Source of the DNA: Candidatus Heimdallarchaeota archaeon
GTDB lineage: Archaea; Asgardarchaeota; Heimdallarchaeia; JABLTI01
Length of the DNA stretch: 10,653 nt
Assembly (NCBI GenBank): GCA_030671945.1
Contig: DAOVHJ010000054.1
Coordinates: 1 to 10,653 of the forward strand
Direction of reading: 5' to 3'
The number at the start of each line of letters is the position of its first letter. Position 1 is the stretch's first letter. The position numbers were made by a program, and so were the translations under genes. Under the pieces are notes generated by a model that had not been told where the DNA came from, ran no database searches, and saw only the letters and a list, made by a program, of their open reading frames with translations. Positions 1-7,053 of this stretch are shown here, one piece after another.

Positions 1-1
1 G

Positions 2-67
2 ATAACACTCTCTTCATTAGTCGCAGTGGCAACAATTTCTCTAATTTTTGTTAGAAAGAAAAAATAA
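2..67 (+). CDS. C-terminal end of a membrane-anchored (possibly surface) protein, partial
   Basis: An open frame enters from the left edge and stops with TAA at 65-67. Its last 21 residues read ITLSSLVAVATISLIFVRKK followed by K: one hydrophobic helix and then a short basic cytoplasmic tail. This ending is typical of archaeal surface or secreted proteins held by a single C-terminal membrane helix, but the ectodomain lies outside the window and the family cannot be named. A strong terminator follows 21 nt after the stop, which supports this being a true gene end. The other two + frames give less protein-like peptides here. I am fairly sure of the frame and unsure of the function. Confidence 0.6.
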   Translation: MTLSSLVAVATISLIFVRKKK

Positions 68-88
68 GCCCCAAATGTATAAACATAA

Positions 89-126
89 GCAGGGAGTTCG
101 CTCCCTGCGCTCTTTCTCTTTTTTCT
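89..126 (+). terminator. Hairpin plus U-rich intrinsic-type terminator
   Basis: GCAGGGAG at 89-96 pairs perfectly with CTCCCTGC at 101-108 around a TTCG tetraloop (97-100), giving an 8-bp GC-rich stem. A pyrimidine tract with a run of T follows directly (about 111-126). It lies 21 nt after the stop of the partial gene at the left edge. The form resembles a bacterial intrinsic terminator; archaeal polymerase mainly needs the T-tract, so the stem may also stabilise the mRNA 3' end. Confidence 0.8.
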
Positions 127-340
127 TTGGTAATTCTTCTTTCTTTTTGGATTTGAAGTTATTTTTGGAATATTTTCGCTTACCTCTCTAACAGAAATTA
201 AAAGGAAGAAATTTTATCAAGTCGAACTAAACTATATTATTAAATCACAAGACGAAGAATAATAACTTGGCTTAGTTTCTCGAGGATCTCGAGTAAAGTA
301 TGAAATTGCTGTTAACTGTGTGTTTTACTTGTCTAATGGT
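127..340 (+). promoter_or_regulatory. Upstream region of nreA with TATA-like box and CTCGAG palindrome
   Basis: No long gene is visible here. A TATA-like stretch TATATTAT lies at 233-240, which would put a transcription start near 262 and leave a leader of about 75 nt. That leader contains two CTCGAG hexamers (279-284 and 288-293) separated by GAT, forming an imperfect palindrome. A 14-codon open frame starts with ATG at 300 and ends in TGA at 342-344, overlapping the nreA start codon. No good Shine-Dalgarno precedes nreA. The promoter position is inferred from sequence only. Confidence 0.35.
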
Positions 341-1594
341 ATGAATATGTCTACTTCTCCTTCCGAGGTCAATCGTAATCTTTGTCAGCGATGCCAAGGA
401 TTTAGAGATTTATGTGGTAAAGGGATATGTCCTATTCTTGTGAAAGCAAAGTCCATAGCTGATATCCAGAAAACTTTCTCTAAAACTGATTTTTTTGGTG
501 CCTCTCCACCTGGATTTTTTGTGGGGGAATACGGCTATCCAAAAGTCTCTATTGGTCCATTAGTACCACCTATTGCTTCTGAAGACACCTCAATCTATGA
601 TGCTGAAGAAAAATGGATCTTCAAAACTATGGATGAAATAATCGGTTACCGAACATCTCTCGTTAGGGGAAAAAAGAGATTCAGTGTGAAGAACGCTCGC
701 GAACCCGATAAGATGTTAGAATTAACTCAAGAGTTAGTTATGTCGAGTAAACCTGTTGATACTGAAATGTCTTTTATTAAAAGACCGAAGCTTGATATTG
801 ATTTTTCTCCTCGGATTGCCCCTTCTGGTCCCTCTGGGAACATTAAGAAAGCGAGATTAACTGAGAATCCGAAAATACCACGTATTGTTGATAAAATAGT
901 AAGTGATACCGATTTGAAAGCTGTTGGAGGAATCACTAAACTCCATGATAACAAATTGAATCAAAGACACATCACCCGCTTACTCTCTGCTGGTTTATTT
1001 GGAGTGAAAAAGAATCGTCGATTAGTTCCTACTACCTGGTCGATCACAGCTGTTGATGACATTCTTGGGAAAAGGTATTGGAAACAGATTTTGAAACAAA
1101 AATGGCTTGAAGAAGTTCGTGTTTTCAGTCATAAAGCATTAGGCAACCTTGTGCTTATTCTCATGTATCCTTCCGCTTGGATGTATGAGGTTTTTGAATA
1201 TTGGTTAATTGGGACTAGTGATGCTATGGCTATTGACTGGGAAACTTGGAGGGGAAGAAAAACGTATGCGAGAGATGTTGCTGGAGCTTACTATTGCACC
1301 AAATTACAAGTATTAGAGTACCTTGATTATATTCAACGACAAGCTGGATGCTTTGTTTACCTTCAAGTGGACAAAGAATGGATACCAACTGGTGTTTGGC
1401 GATTCCGAGAAATTGCAAAAGAAGCTTTGAAGCAAGCCCCCTTGAAGTTTGAAACTTTAGAACAAGCATTTGTACAAGTTAAGAAGATGTTAGATTATCC
1501 TCTCGAGAAGATTATGGATAGAAGTAACACGCTTAAAATCATTAAATCACAAAGAACTCTCGAGGATTTCTTCCCCAAAGATATTCACGGTTAA
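341..1594 (+). CDS. nreA: Nre-family DNA repair protein with C-terminal PCNA-binding peptide
   Basis: About 417 residues, the normal length for the archaeal NreA/NreB family (DUF650 followed by DUF651). The N-terminus carries a probable zinc site with cysteines at residues 15, 18, 25 and 30 (C-x2-C-x6-C-x4-C, the last in CPIL). It is followed by the family signature PPGFFVGEYGYPKVSIGPL and then by a SLVRG motif. The very end contains QRTLEDFF (residues 404-411, bases 1550-1573), a canonical PIP box for binding the PCNA sliding clamp. Haloarchaeal NreA is known to act in DNA repair through PCNA; the biochemical activity is not settled. An in-frame GTG at 320 would add seven residues, and ATG at 347 is also possible. 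I chose ATG 341 because it overlaps the stop of a small upstream frame and starts close to the conserved region. The gene converges on the Sec23/24-like gene with 22 bp between the two stops. Confidence 0.93.
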   Translation: MNMSTSPSEVNRNLCQRCQGFRDLCGKGICPILVKAKSIADIQKTFSKTDFFGASPPGFFVGEYGYPKVSIGPLVPPIASEDTSIYDAEEKWIFKTMDEIIGYRTSLVRGKKRFSVKNAREPDKMLELTQELVMSSKPVDTEMSFIKRPKLDIDFSPRIAPSGPSGNIKKARLTENPKIPRIVDKIVSDTDLKAVGGITKLHDNKLNQRHITRLLSAGLFGVKKNRRLVPTTWSITAVDDILGKRYWKQILKQKWLEEVRVFSHKALGNLVLILMYPSAWMYEVFEYWLIGTSDAMAIDWETWRGRKTYARDVAGAYYCTKLQVLEYLDYIQRQAGCFVYLQVDKEWIPTGVWRFREIAKEALKQAPLKFETLEQAFVQVKKMLDYPLEKIMDRSNTLKIIKSQRTLEDFFPKDIHG

Positions 1595-1616
1595 AAAAAG
1601 AAAAAGATAAGGAAGA

Positions 1617-3191
1617 TTATTTCTTCCTCTTCTTAGCCATTCTAGAAGATTTTGCTTGAATCATATCAGCTGATCGAGCTACGCCAGCTTCTTCTTCAGC
1701 CATGATTTCATCCATTTCTTCTATTTCATCATTAAGATACGCTTGTGCCTCTTTAGCCTTAGGAGCAGCTCTAGCTAATGTTGATCGCATTTCAGCCATA
1801 ATTTTCTTACCTTCCTTGCGATCTCTTTGCATAACTTGAGCAGCACGCTGAACAGTATAACCAGCAATTAAATCAGCATCGAGACTCTTTTCAAGCTCTT
1901 CTTTTATTTCAGATACTTCTAGTTCTTCTTCAATAACCCTTATCCGCTCATTATCGTCTTCGTCTTTGTAGCGAATTTGGACTTGAACTGGAACTTTCTT
2001 TCGATCCTTGATTTTCTTCTTTGGTTTGAATTCAAAAGATATGGAACGGGATTTAGTTAAACCACCGAGAGAGATATCATCTCCTCGTTTATAATCCAAT
2101 TCTCTTGTTCCTGCTCCACTTACTGTGGATAATTCAATTTCATCTGGAACAATTAATTTGATTCGAGCGTTGCGTCCGATGATTTCATCACCAGCAATCA
2201 TTCCAAAGCTGTCTTGAAGTTCTGATAAATCAGCATAGAATAAGTCTCCACCAGTAATTTCTGGCATGAGAGCCAAGGTCTTCAATTCAAGTGATCCTTG
2301 ACCAGCTATTCCAACAATATCTAAAACAATACCGCTATCCTTCAATGCATTGCCAATCATAGTGTAGAATTTCTTCCCTTCTGGAGAGGCTCCGGAAAGA
2401 CTTCCGATTCCCTCATTAGCCATTCCATCTGTGAGAAGCAATACTCTACCTGTGCCAGCTACTAATGACATAATCCTTGCAGCAACAACTGCAGGACCCA
2501 GAGCAGTGGAACTTAATGCTTGCATTTTTTGGATAGTTTTTTGCCATTCCTTACCAGTTGATTTTATGGTCATTTTTTGTAATTGTCTTTTCACCCAACT
2601 ATTATTGGTAACTTCCTTTTCAATGGCTTTTACATCATACAAGATGTCACCACCCAATTTCAGAACTTCTTCACCCTCAGGAGAATAAATTCGTAAATTG
2701 CTTTCAAAGGTTACTAAACCAAATAAAGCATCGGCTTTCGATTTACTATAAGCTTTGAGTGTCGAAATAAGACTTTGTTTTACACCCTCAATCTTAGCTC
2801 CTTGCATTGAACCTGATACATCAAGAGCAGCAATCAAGGAATTCCCCTTCTGGATCCCTTTGCCAAAGTCAGGTCTTGTTGTATCGGGAGGTATCAACCA
2901 CCCAGTATAGGCATTGATGTTGTGTGGTAAGTCTTTCGGATCGACTACGTTGACTGTCCCACAGAATTGGCAATTAAAAAAGGTGCCAACTTTTGCATTT
3001 GTTTGAACGTCTTTGACGTCTGTCAATATAGCTCCACAATTGGAGCAAATAATAGGTTTCCCCTTTATCTCTGGTTTTGCTTCCTCAAATTCACTAAAGG
3101 AAACTTCTCCAACAAGAGGAATATCCTCCAAGAGTTTCTCCGACGCGGGAATTTTGTCTCCCGTGGAGAATTTCATGTGTTTATTCATCAT
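1617..3191 (-). CDS. Sec23/Sec24-like zinc-finger vWA protein (COPII-coat-like)
   Basis: About 524 residues. Visible order: an N-terminal segment; a zinc finger with cysteines at 49, 52, 74 and 77 (two CxxC pairs, each followed by G); a von Willebrand A domain (about 115-335) with a complete MIDAS, namely DVSGS at 124-128, Thr229 and Asp255 in LLTDG; a beta-rich segment (about 340-425); and a helical, charged C-terminus ending in a KKRKK tail. Zinc finger, vWA trunk, beta-sandwich and helical region is the core order of eukaryotic Sec23/Sec24. Local motifs such as ALFGLVTF and EITGG resemble Sec23 as I recall it. Sec23/24-like proteins have been reported from Asgard archaea. Unlike eukaryotic Sec23, the MIDAS is intact, and there is no room for the gelsolin domain. 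An upstream TTG at 3248 could extend the frame, but a TATA box at 3220-3227 would put transcription start near 3198, so ATG 3191 is preferred. A generic zinc-ribbon vWA protein is the alternative. Confidence 0.85.
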   Translation of the reverse strand: MMNKHMKFSTGDKIPASEKLLEDIPLVGEVSFSEFEEAKPEIKGKPIICSNCGAILTDVKDVQTNAKVGTFFNCQFCGTVNVVDPKDLPHNINAYTGWLIPPDTTRPDFGKGIQKGNSLIAALDVSGSMQGAKIEGVKQSLISTLKAYSKSKADALFGLVTFESNLRIYSPEGEEVLKLGGDILYDVKAIEKEVTNNSWVKRQLQKMTIKSTGKEWQKTIQKMQALSSTALGPAVVAARIMSLVAGTGRVLLLTDGMANEGIGSLSGASPEGKKFYTMIGNALKDSGIVLDIVGIAGQGSLELKTLALMPEITGGDLFYADLSELQDSFGMIAGDEIIGRNARIKLIVPDEIELSTVSGAGTRELDYKRGDDISLGGLTKSRSISFEFKPKKKIKDRKKVPVQVQIRYKDEDDNERIRVIEEELEVSEIKEELEKSLDADLIAGYTVQRAAQVMQRDRKEGKKIMAEMRSTLARAAPKAKEAQAYLNDEIEEMDEIMAEEEAGVARSADMIQAKSSRMAKKRKK

Positions 3192-3219
3192 AATCACTGA
3201 CCCTTTACTTTTCTCTTCA

Positions 3220-3227
3220 TATATAAA
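3220..3227 (-). promoter_or_regulatory. TATA box of the Sec23/24-like gene
   Basis: The minus strand reads TTTATATA here, a near-ideal archaeal TATA box. Its centre is about 30 nt upstream of ATG 3191, so the transcript would begin a few bases before that ATG (short-leader or nearly leaderless). The box lies inside the reading frame if translation began at TTG 3248, which argues against that longer start. Confidence 0.55.
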
Positions 3228-3252
3228 GACATTCAAATTAGATTTCAACTAG

Positions 3253-3291
3253 AAAAAATAGATTTTGTTGAGAGACATAGTTAAAAAAAAT
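3253..3291 (-). terminator. U-rich terminator after the coiled-coil gene
   Basis: On the minus strand, directly after the TAG stop of the gene ending at 3295, there is a run of eight T (3283-3290) and then a run of six T (3253-3258). No convincing hairpin accompanies them. Oligo-T tracts alone are sufficient for archaeal intrinsic termination. This would close the usp-permease-coiled-coil operon before the separate promoter at 3220-3227. Confidence 0.5.
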
Positions 3292-3294
3292 AAA

Positions 3295-4359
3295 CTAATT
3301 CTCGCCAGGTTTTAATTCGCCTATAATACGAAGTAGTCTAGTAATGATTTTAACAAGCTCTGCTTTTTTCGCAACAATTGGCATTTGCTCATTTCGCGCT
3401 GTGTTAATGAGTTCATTGAAAGCATTTTTCAAGAATTTTTTCGATGCTATAGATCCTGAAATATTCAATAAACGGGAACGAATTGTTAGAATAAACTCAT
3501 AGGTTTTTAGGGAAAGAATACCTTGTTCGCGCTTCAAAGCATAGAGCTCTTTTCCAGTATCAAAACTTAGTGCTTCTTGCTGTTTCAATTTTACTTTTAA
3601 TTCTTCAAAAGGTGTCTCTAAAACTTTAAATAAAAATACCCCAGGAATCTTTGTAATAAGCAGATTGTAATTTTTTGTCAAGGGTTTCAGTTGTTGATAA
3701 TGCTTTTTGCTTAGGAAAATAGAAATTTTTTCTTTAGCTAATTCTTCACTCGGAACTAATTCCTCGAGAGTTTCTTCATGAATTTCTAGATCTAATCGAT
3801 CCTGATCTGGTATGAATTCGTCCTTTAATTCTTCATCCTCTTCTTGTTCTTTTTGCATTAGAAATCTTGTTCGATAATAATCCAAATCTTCTTCCCATTC
3901 ATCAGTGTCTATAAAAACTATATCAGTAACGAGATTTTGAACTAAAGTCCACACATCACTTACTACATCGCTTAATAGTTGCTCTTTGAAACTAAGAAAT
4001 TTCAAAGCTAAATCTTCTTTTTCTCGAATTAAGATATCCATCTTTTCTTTTAGATAAGCCAAAGCGTCTCCAGAAGTTTGGTCTGTTTCTCTTAAACTAA
4101 AAACTACCCTCTTTGTTTCAGTAAGTTGTCTTTCCCTTTTCTTAGTGGTTAAGAGCTCTTCATGATACTTTGTACGAATCTCTAGTTCTTCTGAGAAGAC
4201 CTCTAAATATTGCTTGAGAGCTTCTGCTTGCTTTTTGTTTAGTAGTGTTTGTTCTTGTTGAGGTTCAGAAGATTCGGACAATATTGTCTTGATTTTGGAG
4301 GACGTGAATAAGATAATTCGATGAGAATCCTGTCCTTTTTTCAGAGTTCGTTTGAACAA
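3295..4359 (-). CDS. Unrecognised coiled-coil protein, probable partner of the APC permease
   Basis: 354 residues, soluble, with no signal peptide or membrane helix. I do not recognise the family. Residues about 40-125 are rich in Glu, Lys, Leu and Gln with heptad-like spacing (probable coiled coil). A strongly acidic, low-complexity stretch covers about 151-210. The C-terminal third (about 215-350) is a mixed, then helical and basic domain with a repeated LLRII/SRLLNI flavour. No catalytic motif or metal-binding cysteine is visible. The start is TTG at 4359, chosen because GGTGAT (4365-4370) lies 5 nt upstream and the next in-frame ATG (residue 107) would remove much of the coiled coil. It begins 15 nt after the permease stop, so the two are very probably co-transcribed and perhaps functionally coupled. 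Function unknown. Confidence 0.8.
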   Translation of the reverse strand: MFKRTLKKGQDSHRIILFTSSKIKTILSESSEPQQEQTLLNKKQAEALKQYLEVFSEELEIRTKYHEELLTTKKRERQLTETKRVVFSLRETDQTSGDALAYLKEKMDILIREKEDLALKFLSFKEQLLSDVVSDVWTLVQNLVTDIVFIDTDEWEEDLDYYRTRFLMQKEQEEDEELKDEFIPDQDRLDLEIHEETLEELVPSEELAKEKISIFLSKKHYQQLKPLTKNYNLLITKIPGVFLFKVLETPFEELKVKLKQQEALSFDTGKELYALKREQGILSLKTYEFILTIRSRLLNISGSIASKKFLKNAFNELINTARNEQMPIVAKKAELVKIITRLLRIIGELKPGEN

Positions 4360-4374
4360 ATTATATCACCAACT

Positions 4375-5868
4375 TTAACCACTTATCTTTTTCGATCTCT
4401 CTTGGAGTTTGATTGTAACTATACTACCAATTATCATTACAACAATAAGTATTGGTAAAAGAATGAGAGTTACTCGGGCATTTGTATCGTCTTGCTTTAC
4501 TTGGTTTATCAAATGCCAAATAAAGATTCCAAGAAGTGATAATGCCATTATAAATCCTAGAAGTGGAATTATAAAATTCGCTTTTATCTTCTTTCTGAGA
4601 ACTAGACTTGACAATGAAATAATTGCAAATAATATTAGAAAGATGGAACTCGCTAGTTGAGCAATTTGAGCAAGATCTAATACGAGTGTAAAAACTAAGG
4701 TTATTCCACTTATAGTTAAAATGCTAATAAAAGGAACTCTGCTCTTTTTTGAAACGGTTTGAAAGAATCGTGGGAAGATTCGATCTCGAGCCATCACATA
4801 AGTCATTCGCGAAGAACCGAAAAGTGATGCATTAAAAGCACTTGCAGTTGAAAATAGTGCTCCTATTGAGACAATTATGAATCCCGCAGCCCCTAAGATT
4901 GGTGTTGCAGCTATTGCTAGGGCATATTCCGCTTTTTCTGGATCACTAGCGAATATTGTATAATCAGTCCCGCCTAATGCCGTAAAGGCAACAAGAATGT
5001 AAATGATTGTTGCAATAATCACAGTACCATAGATTGATCTTGGAATGTTTTTTTCCGGATTTTGTATTTCTTCGGAAGCATTTGGTATTAGTTCCATGCC
5101 TTCGAATGCAACAAATAATATTGATGTTCCTACGACAGCCATTGCTAAACCAGTTATTATATTGGGTGGCTTACCATCAACATCTGCAAAAAATGGTTTG
5201 AGATAAGTAATATTTGGATCTATTATGTTCTTTATTACAGCTGGTATGGTGATTGCTACAAATCCAACTAGAATTATTACTTTAATTAAAACAATAATAT
5301 TCTGTGATTTTCCTGTCTCCTTTACCCCAACTAAATTTATGATTGTAGAGAGGATTATTAGAACTGCAGCGAAAACGCCCGATACCAGATTTGAGTGATG
5401 TAGTAAATTTTCAGGAAGAACCATATGAGCAAAAAATGATCCAAAAGTATAAGCATAAAGAGAACAAGATACAAGATATCCTGTCCAGAGTAACCAACCA
5501 AAAGCTCCGCCAAAATATTTTCCAAACGCTTCTTTTGCAAAGGTATAACTTCCACCAGCAGATTGGAAACGTAATGCTAGTTTTGAGTAAGAATAGCCAA
5601 TTAGAATAGCTAAGACACCACCAAAAGCAAAAGAAAGTATTACTGCGGGACCTGCAAAACCTGCGGCAATTCCTAGAACACTGAAAACTCCTCCACCTAT
5701 AGTTCCACCTAAACCGATGCTTAATGCTTCCTTAAACCCAAGTTCTCGAGATAATTCTCTTTCAGATACAATGCCAGTTTCAGAGACTCCATGAGAATGA
5801 GAACTACTTTGATCTTCTTTTCGTTTTAATTCGAGTTGACCAGTTGACTCATGGGGTGATTCGTCCAT
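4375..5868 (-). CDS. APC-superfamily amino acid permease
   Basis: 497 residues with about 12 hydrophobic membrane segments, starting near residue 48. TM1 contains the broken-helix glycine motif GTIGGGVF (55-62), which in APC transporters binds the substrate backbone. TM6 has FVAFEG (252-257), followed by the conserved loop EEIQNPEKNIPRSI (266-279). A further family motif lies at 353-369 (SRMTYVMARDRIFPRFF). These identify a cation- or proton-coupled amino-acid transporter or exchanger in the cytoplasmic membrane; the substrate cannot be read from sequence. The first 45 residues form a hydrophilic cytoplasmic tail with a Ser/His patch (SSSHSH), longer than is usual. The start is ATG 5868, preceded by AAGGAAGGTT (5875-5884), a weak Shine-Dalgarno. 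A universal-stress-protein gene lies 93 nt upstream and the coiled-coil gene 15 nt downstream. Archaeal and bacterial APC permeases are often paired or fused with Usp domains. Confidence 0.92.
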   Translation of the reverse strand: MDESPHESTGQLELKRKEDQSSSHSHGVSETGIVSERELSRELGFKEALSIGLGGTIGGGVFSVLGIAAGFAGPAVILSFAFGGVLAILIGYSYSKLALRFQSAGGSYTFAKEAFGKYFGGAFGWLLWTGYLVSCSLYAYTFGSFFAHMVLPENLLHHSNLVSGVFAAVLIILSTIINLVGVKETGKSQNIIVLIKVIILVGFVAITIPAVIKNIIDPNITYLKPFFADVDGKPPNIITGLAMAVVGTSILFVAFEGMELIPNASEEIQNPEKNIPRSIYGTVIIATIIYILVAFTALGGTDYTIFASDPEKAEYALAIAATPILGAAGFIIVSIGALFSTASAFNASLFGSSRMTYVMARDRIFPRFFQTVSKKSRVPFISILTISGITLVFTLVLDLAQIAQLASSIFLILFAIISLSSLVLRKKIKANFIIPLLGFIMALSLLGIFIWHLINQVKQDDTNARVTLILLPILIVVMIIGSIVTIKLQERSKKISG

Positions 5869-5961
5869 TGTTATAACCTTCCTTTAAATTTTGAGTTCGG
5901 CATTAAATCTTCTTTTTGTTTTTTCTTTATTGTTAAAAATCTACGCTTCAGTTGAATTGAC

Positions 5962-6870
5962 TCAACACGCTTCCTTATGAAAAATAACTACCACCGGGCA
6001 TTTACTTCTCTGATAGATTATATTTGTATCAGTTCCAAATAAACCAAAGAGTCTTCTTGGAACATAGGGAACACCCATTATGGATAAATCGGCATTCTCT
6101 TTGTTAAGATAATAACTCACAGATCGACCAACATCACGACCGATAATTACTTTTGTTTTCATAGGATAAAGTAACATAGTACTATACATTCCTGCCTGCT
6201 TCACAAAATCCTTCTCTTCTTGAATGATCAACCTATCATCATCAGGAATGATTGGTACGGTTTCAGGAACAGTAATAACATGAAGCAAAGTTATATCTGC
6301 ATCTCGAGTTTCACCAGCATTAGCAATAGCAATTGCTATTTGGACTGCTGATACTTCACAAGGATTATTAGAACCTATAGGAACAACGATTTTTCTAGGT
6401 GCCACGTGTGAGCCATAAGTCACCCAATCCTTTATCGGTGAACGAATTATCATAACTGAAACTCTACTTCTTCGAGCAACACGTTCAGCTATACTACCTG
6501 CGAATCTTTGGAAAAGCCCTTTTCTTCTGCTCATCATAATTACGAGTATAGGTTTTATTGTTTGAATTTCCTTTATAATAGCATTATCAGGTCTTGTTCT
6601 AGAATTAAGATCTTTAATGTCGATTTCTAATTTAACGTTTAATTCTTGGGATTTCTTATTTAACCACTCAATCTCTTTGAGAAAGAACTCTTCCGATCGC
6701 TTAGACTTATTTGCAATATGAAAAACATGCAAATTGGTTCCAAAATACTCAGCTGTTACCAGAGCAATAAACATTGCATCACGTTCAGAGGGATACCCCA
6801 TTAATGGGAGGAATATCGTATCACCGGGAGCACTAAACAATCCAGAATCTAATGAAATTTCACTACTCAT
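5962..6870 (-). CDS. Tandem universal stress protein (two UspA domains)
   Basis: 302 residues made of two Usp folds: about 17-143 and about 159-298. Each begins with a beta strand (TIFLPL; KIVVPIGS) and ends with the Usp closing segment (SIAERVARRSRVSVMIIR; then a matching NIIYQRSKCPVVVIF). The nucleotide-binding loop G-x2-G-x9-G-S/T is only partly kept: domain 1 has AGS at 124-126 but lacks the early glycine pair, and domain 2 has G266 and FGT at 278-280. ATP binding is therefore possible but not secure. It is the probable first gene of the operon with the APC permease, and tandem Usp proteins next to such transporters are thought to modulate them. The start is ATG 6870 with GGAGAT (6881-6886) 10 nt upstream. 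Confidence 0.9.
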   Translation of the reverse strand: MSSEISLDSGLFSAPGDTIFLPLMGYPSERDAMFIALVTAEYFGTNLHVFHIANKSKRSEEFFLKEIEWLNKKSQELNVKLEIDIKDLNSRTRPDNAIIKEIQTIKPILVIMMSRRKGLFQRFAGSIAERVARRSRVSVMIIRSPIKDWVTYGSHVAPRKIVVPIGSNNPCEVSAVQIAIAIANAGETRDADITLLHVITVPETVPIIPDDDRLIIQEEKDFVKQAGMYSTMLLYPMKTKVIIGRDVGRSVSYYLNKENADLSIMGVPYVPRRLFGLFGTDTNIIYQRSKCPVVVIFHKEAC

Positions 6871-7053
6871 CGTGTCTTTTATCTCCTTTACAGCTTTCCA
6901 AATTAGAACCTACGCAAGGGCGTAGACAGATGTAAATTAATCTTCCTACACTAAAATATATTTACCTCATAGAAATAATATTTTATGACCATAAAAGTCA
7001 CATAAGCAAAGGTTTTTTATTGAAAATTCTTAACTTTAGATAATTTCAAAAGA
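6871..7053. promoter_or_regulatory. Divergent promoter region between usp (-) and the Rab-like GTPase (+)
   Basis: For the minus-strand usp operon, AAAATATATTT at 6953-6963 is a good TATA candidate, placing transcription start near 6932. For the + strand GTPase, TTTTTTAT at 7013-7020, preceded by the purine-rich AAAGG, places the start near 7045, giving a short leader. Two perfect short palindromes lie between: CTACGC-AAGG-GCGTAG (6910-6925) and TTTTAT-GACC-ATAAAA (6981-6996). The first sits at the expected 5' end of the usp transcript, the second between the two TATA boxes where an operator could act on both genes. Roles are inferred. Confidence 0.5.

Noticed and set aside
76..192. Plus-strand frame of 38 codons from ATG 76
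   Set aside because: It runs straight through the terminator hairpin and T-tract, and its Phe/Ser-rich product reflects the pyrimidine tract.
239..1567. Shared blocks ATTAAATCACAA (239, 1541) and TCTCGAGGAT (278, 1558) in the same order before and at the end of nreA
   Set aside because: Spacing differs between the two places and no other similarity joins them. In AT-rich DNA a 12-base match can arise by chance, so a decayed duplication is not supported.
3192..3248. Extension of the Sec23/24-like protein to TTG 3248
   Set aside because: The extra 19 codons cover the TATA box, start with TTG without a Shine-Dalgarno and add no family-like sequence.
2431..3252. Plus-strand frames of 77-85 codons opposite the Sec23/24-like gene
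   Set aside because: They are shadows of a well-supported gene, with no ribosome site, recognisable motif or promoter.
5951..5966. GTTGA/TCAAC hairpin at the usp stop codon as a terminator
   Set aside because: The stem is only 5 bp, overlaps the stop codon and is followed by just a T5 run some distance away; readthrough into the permease gene seems likelier.
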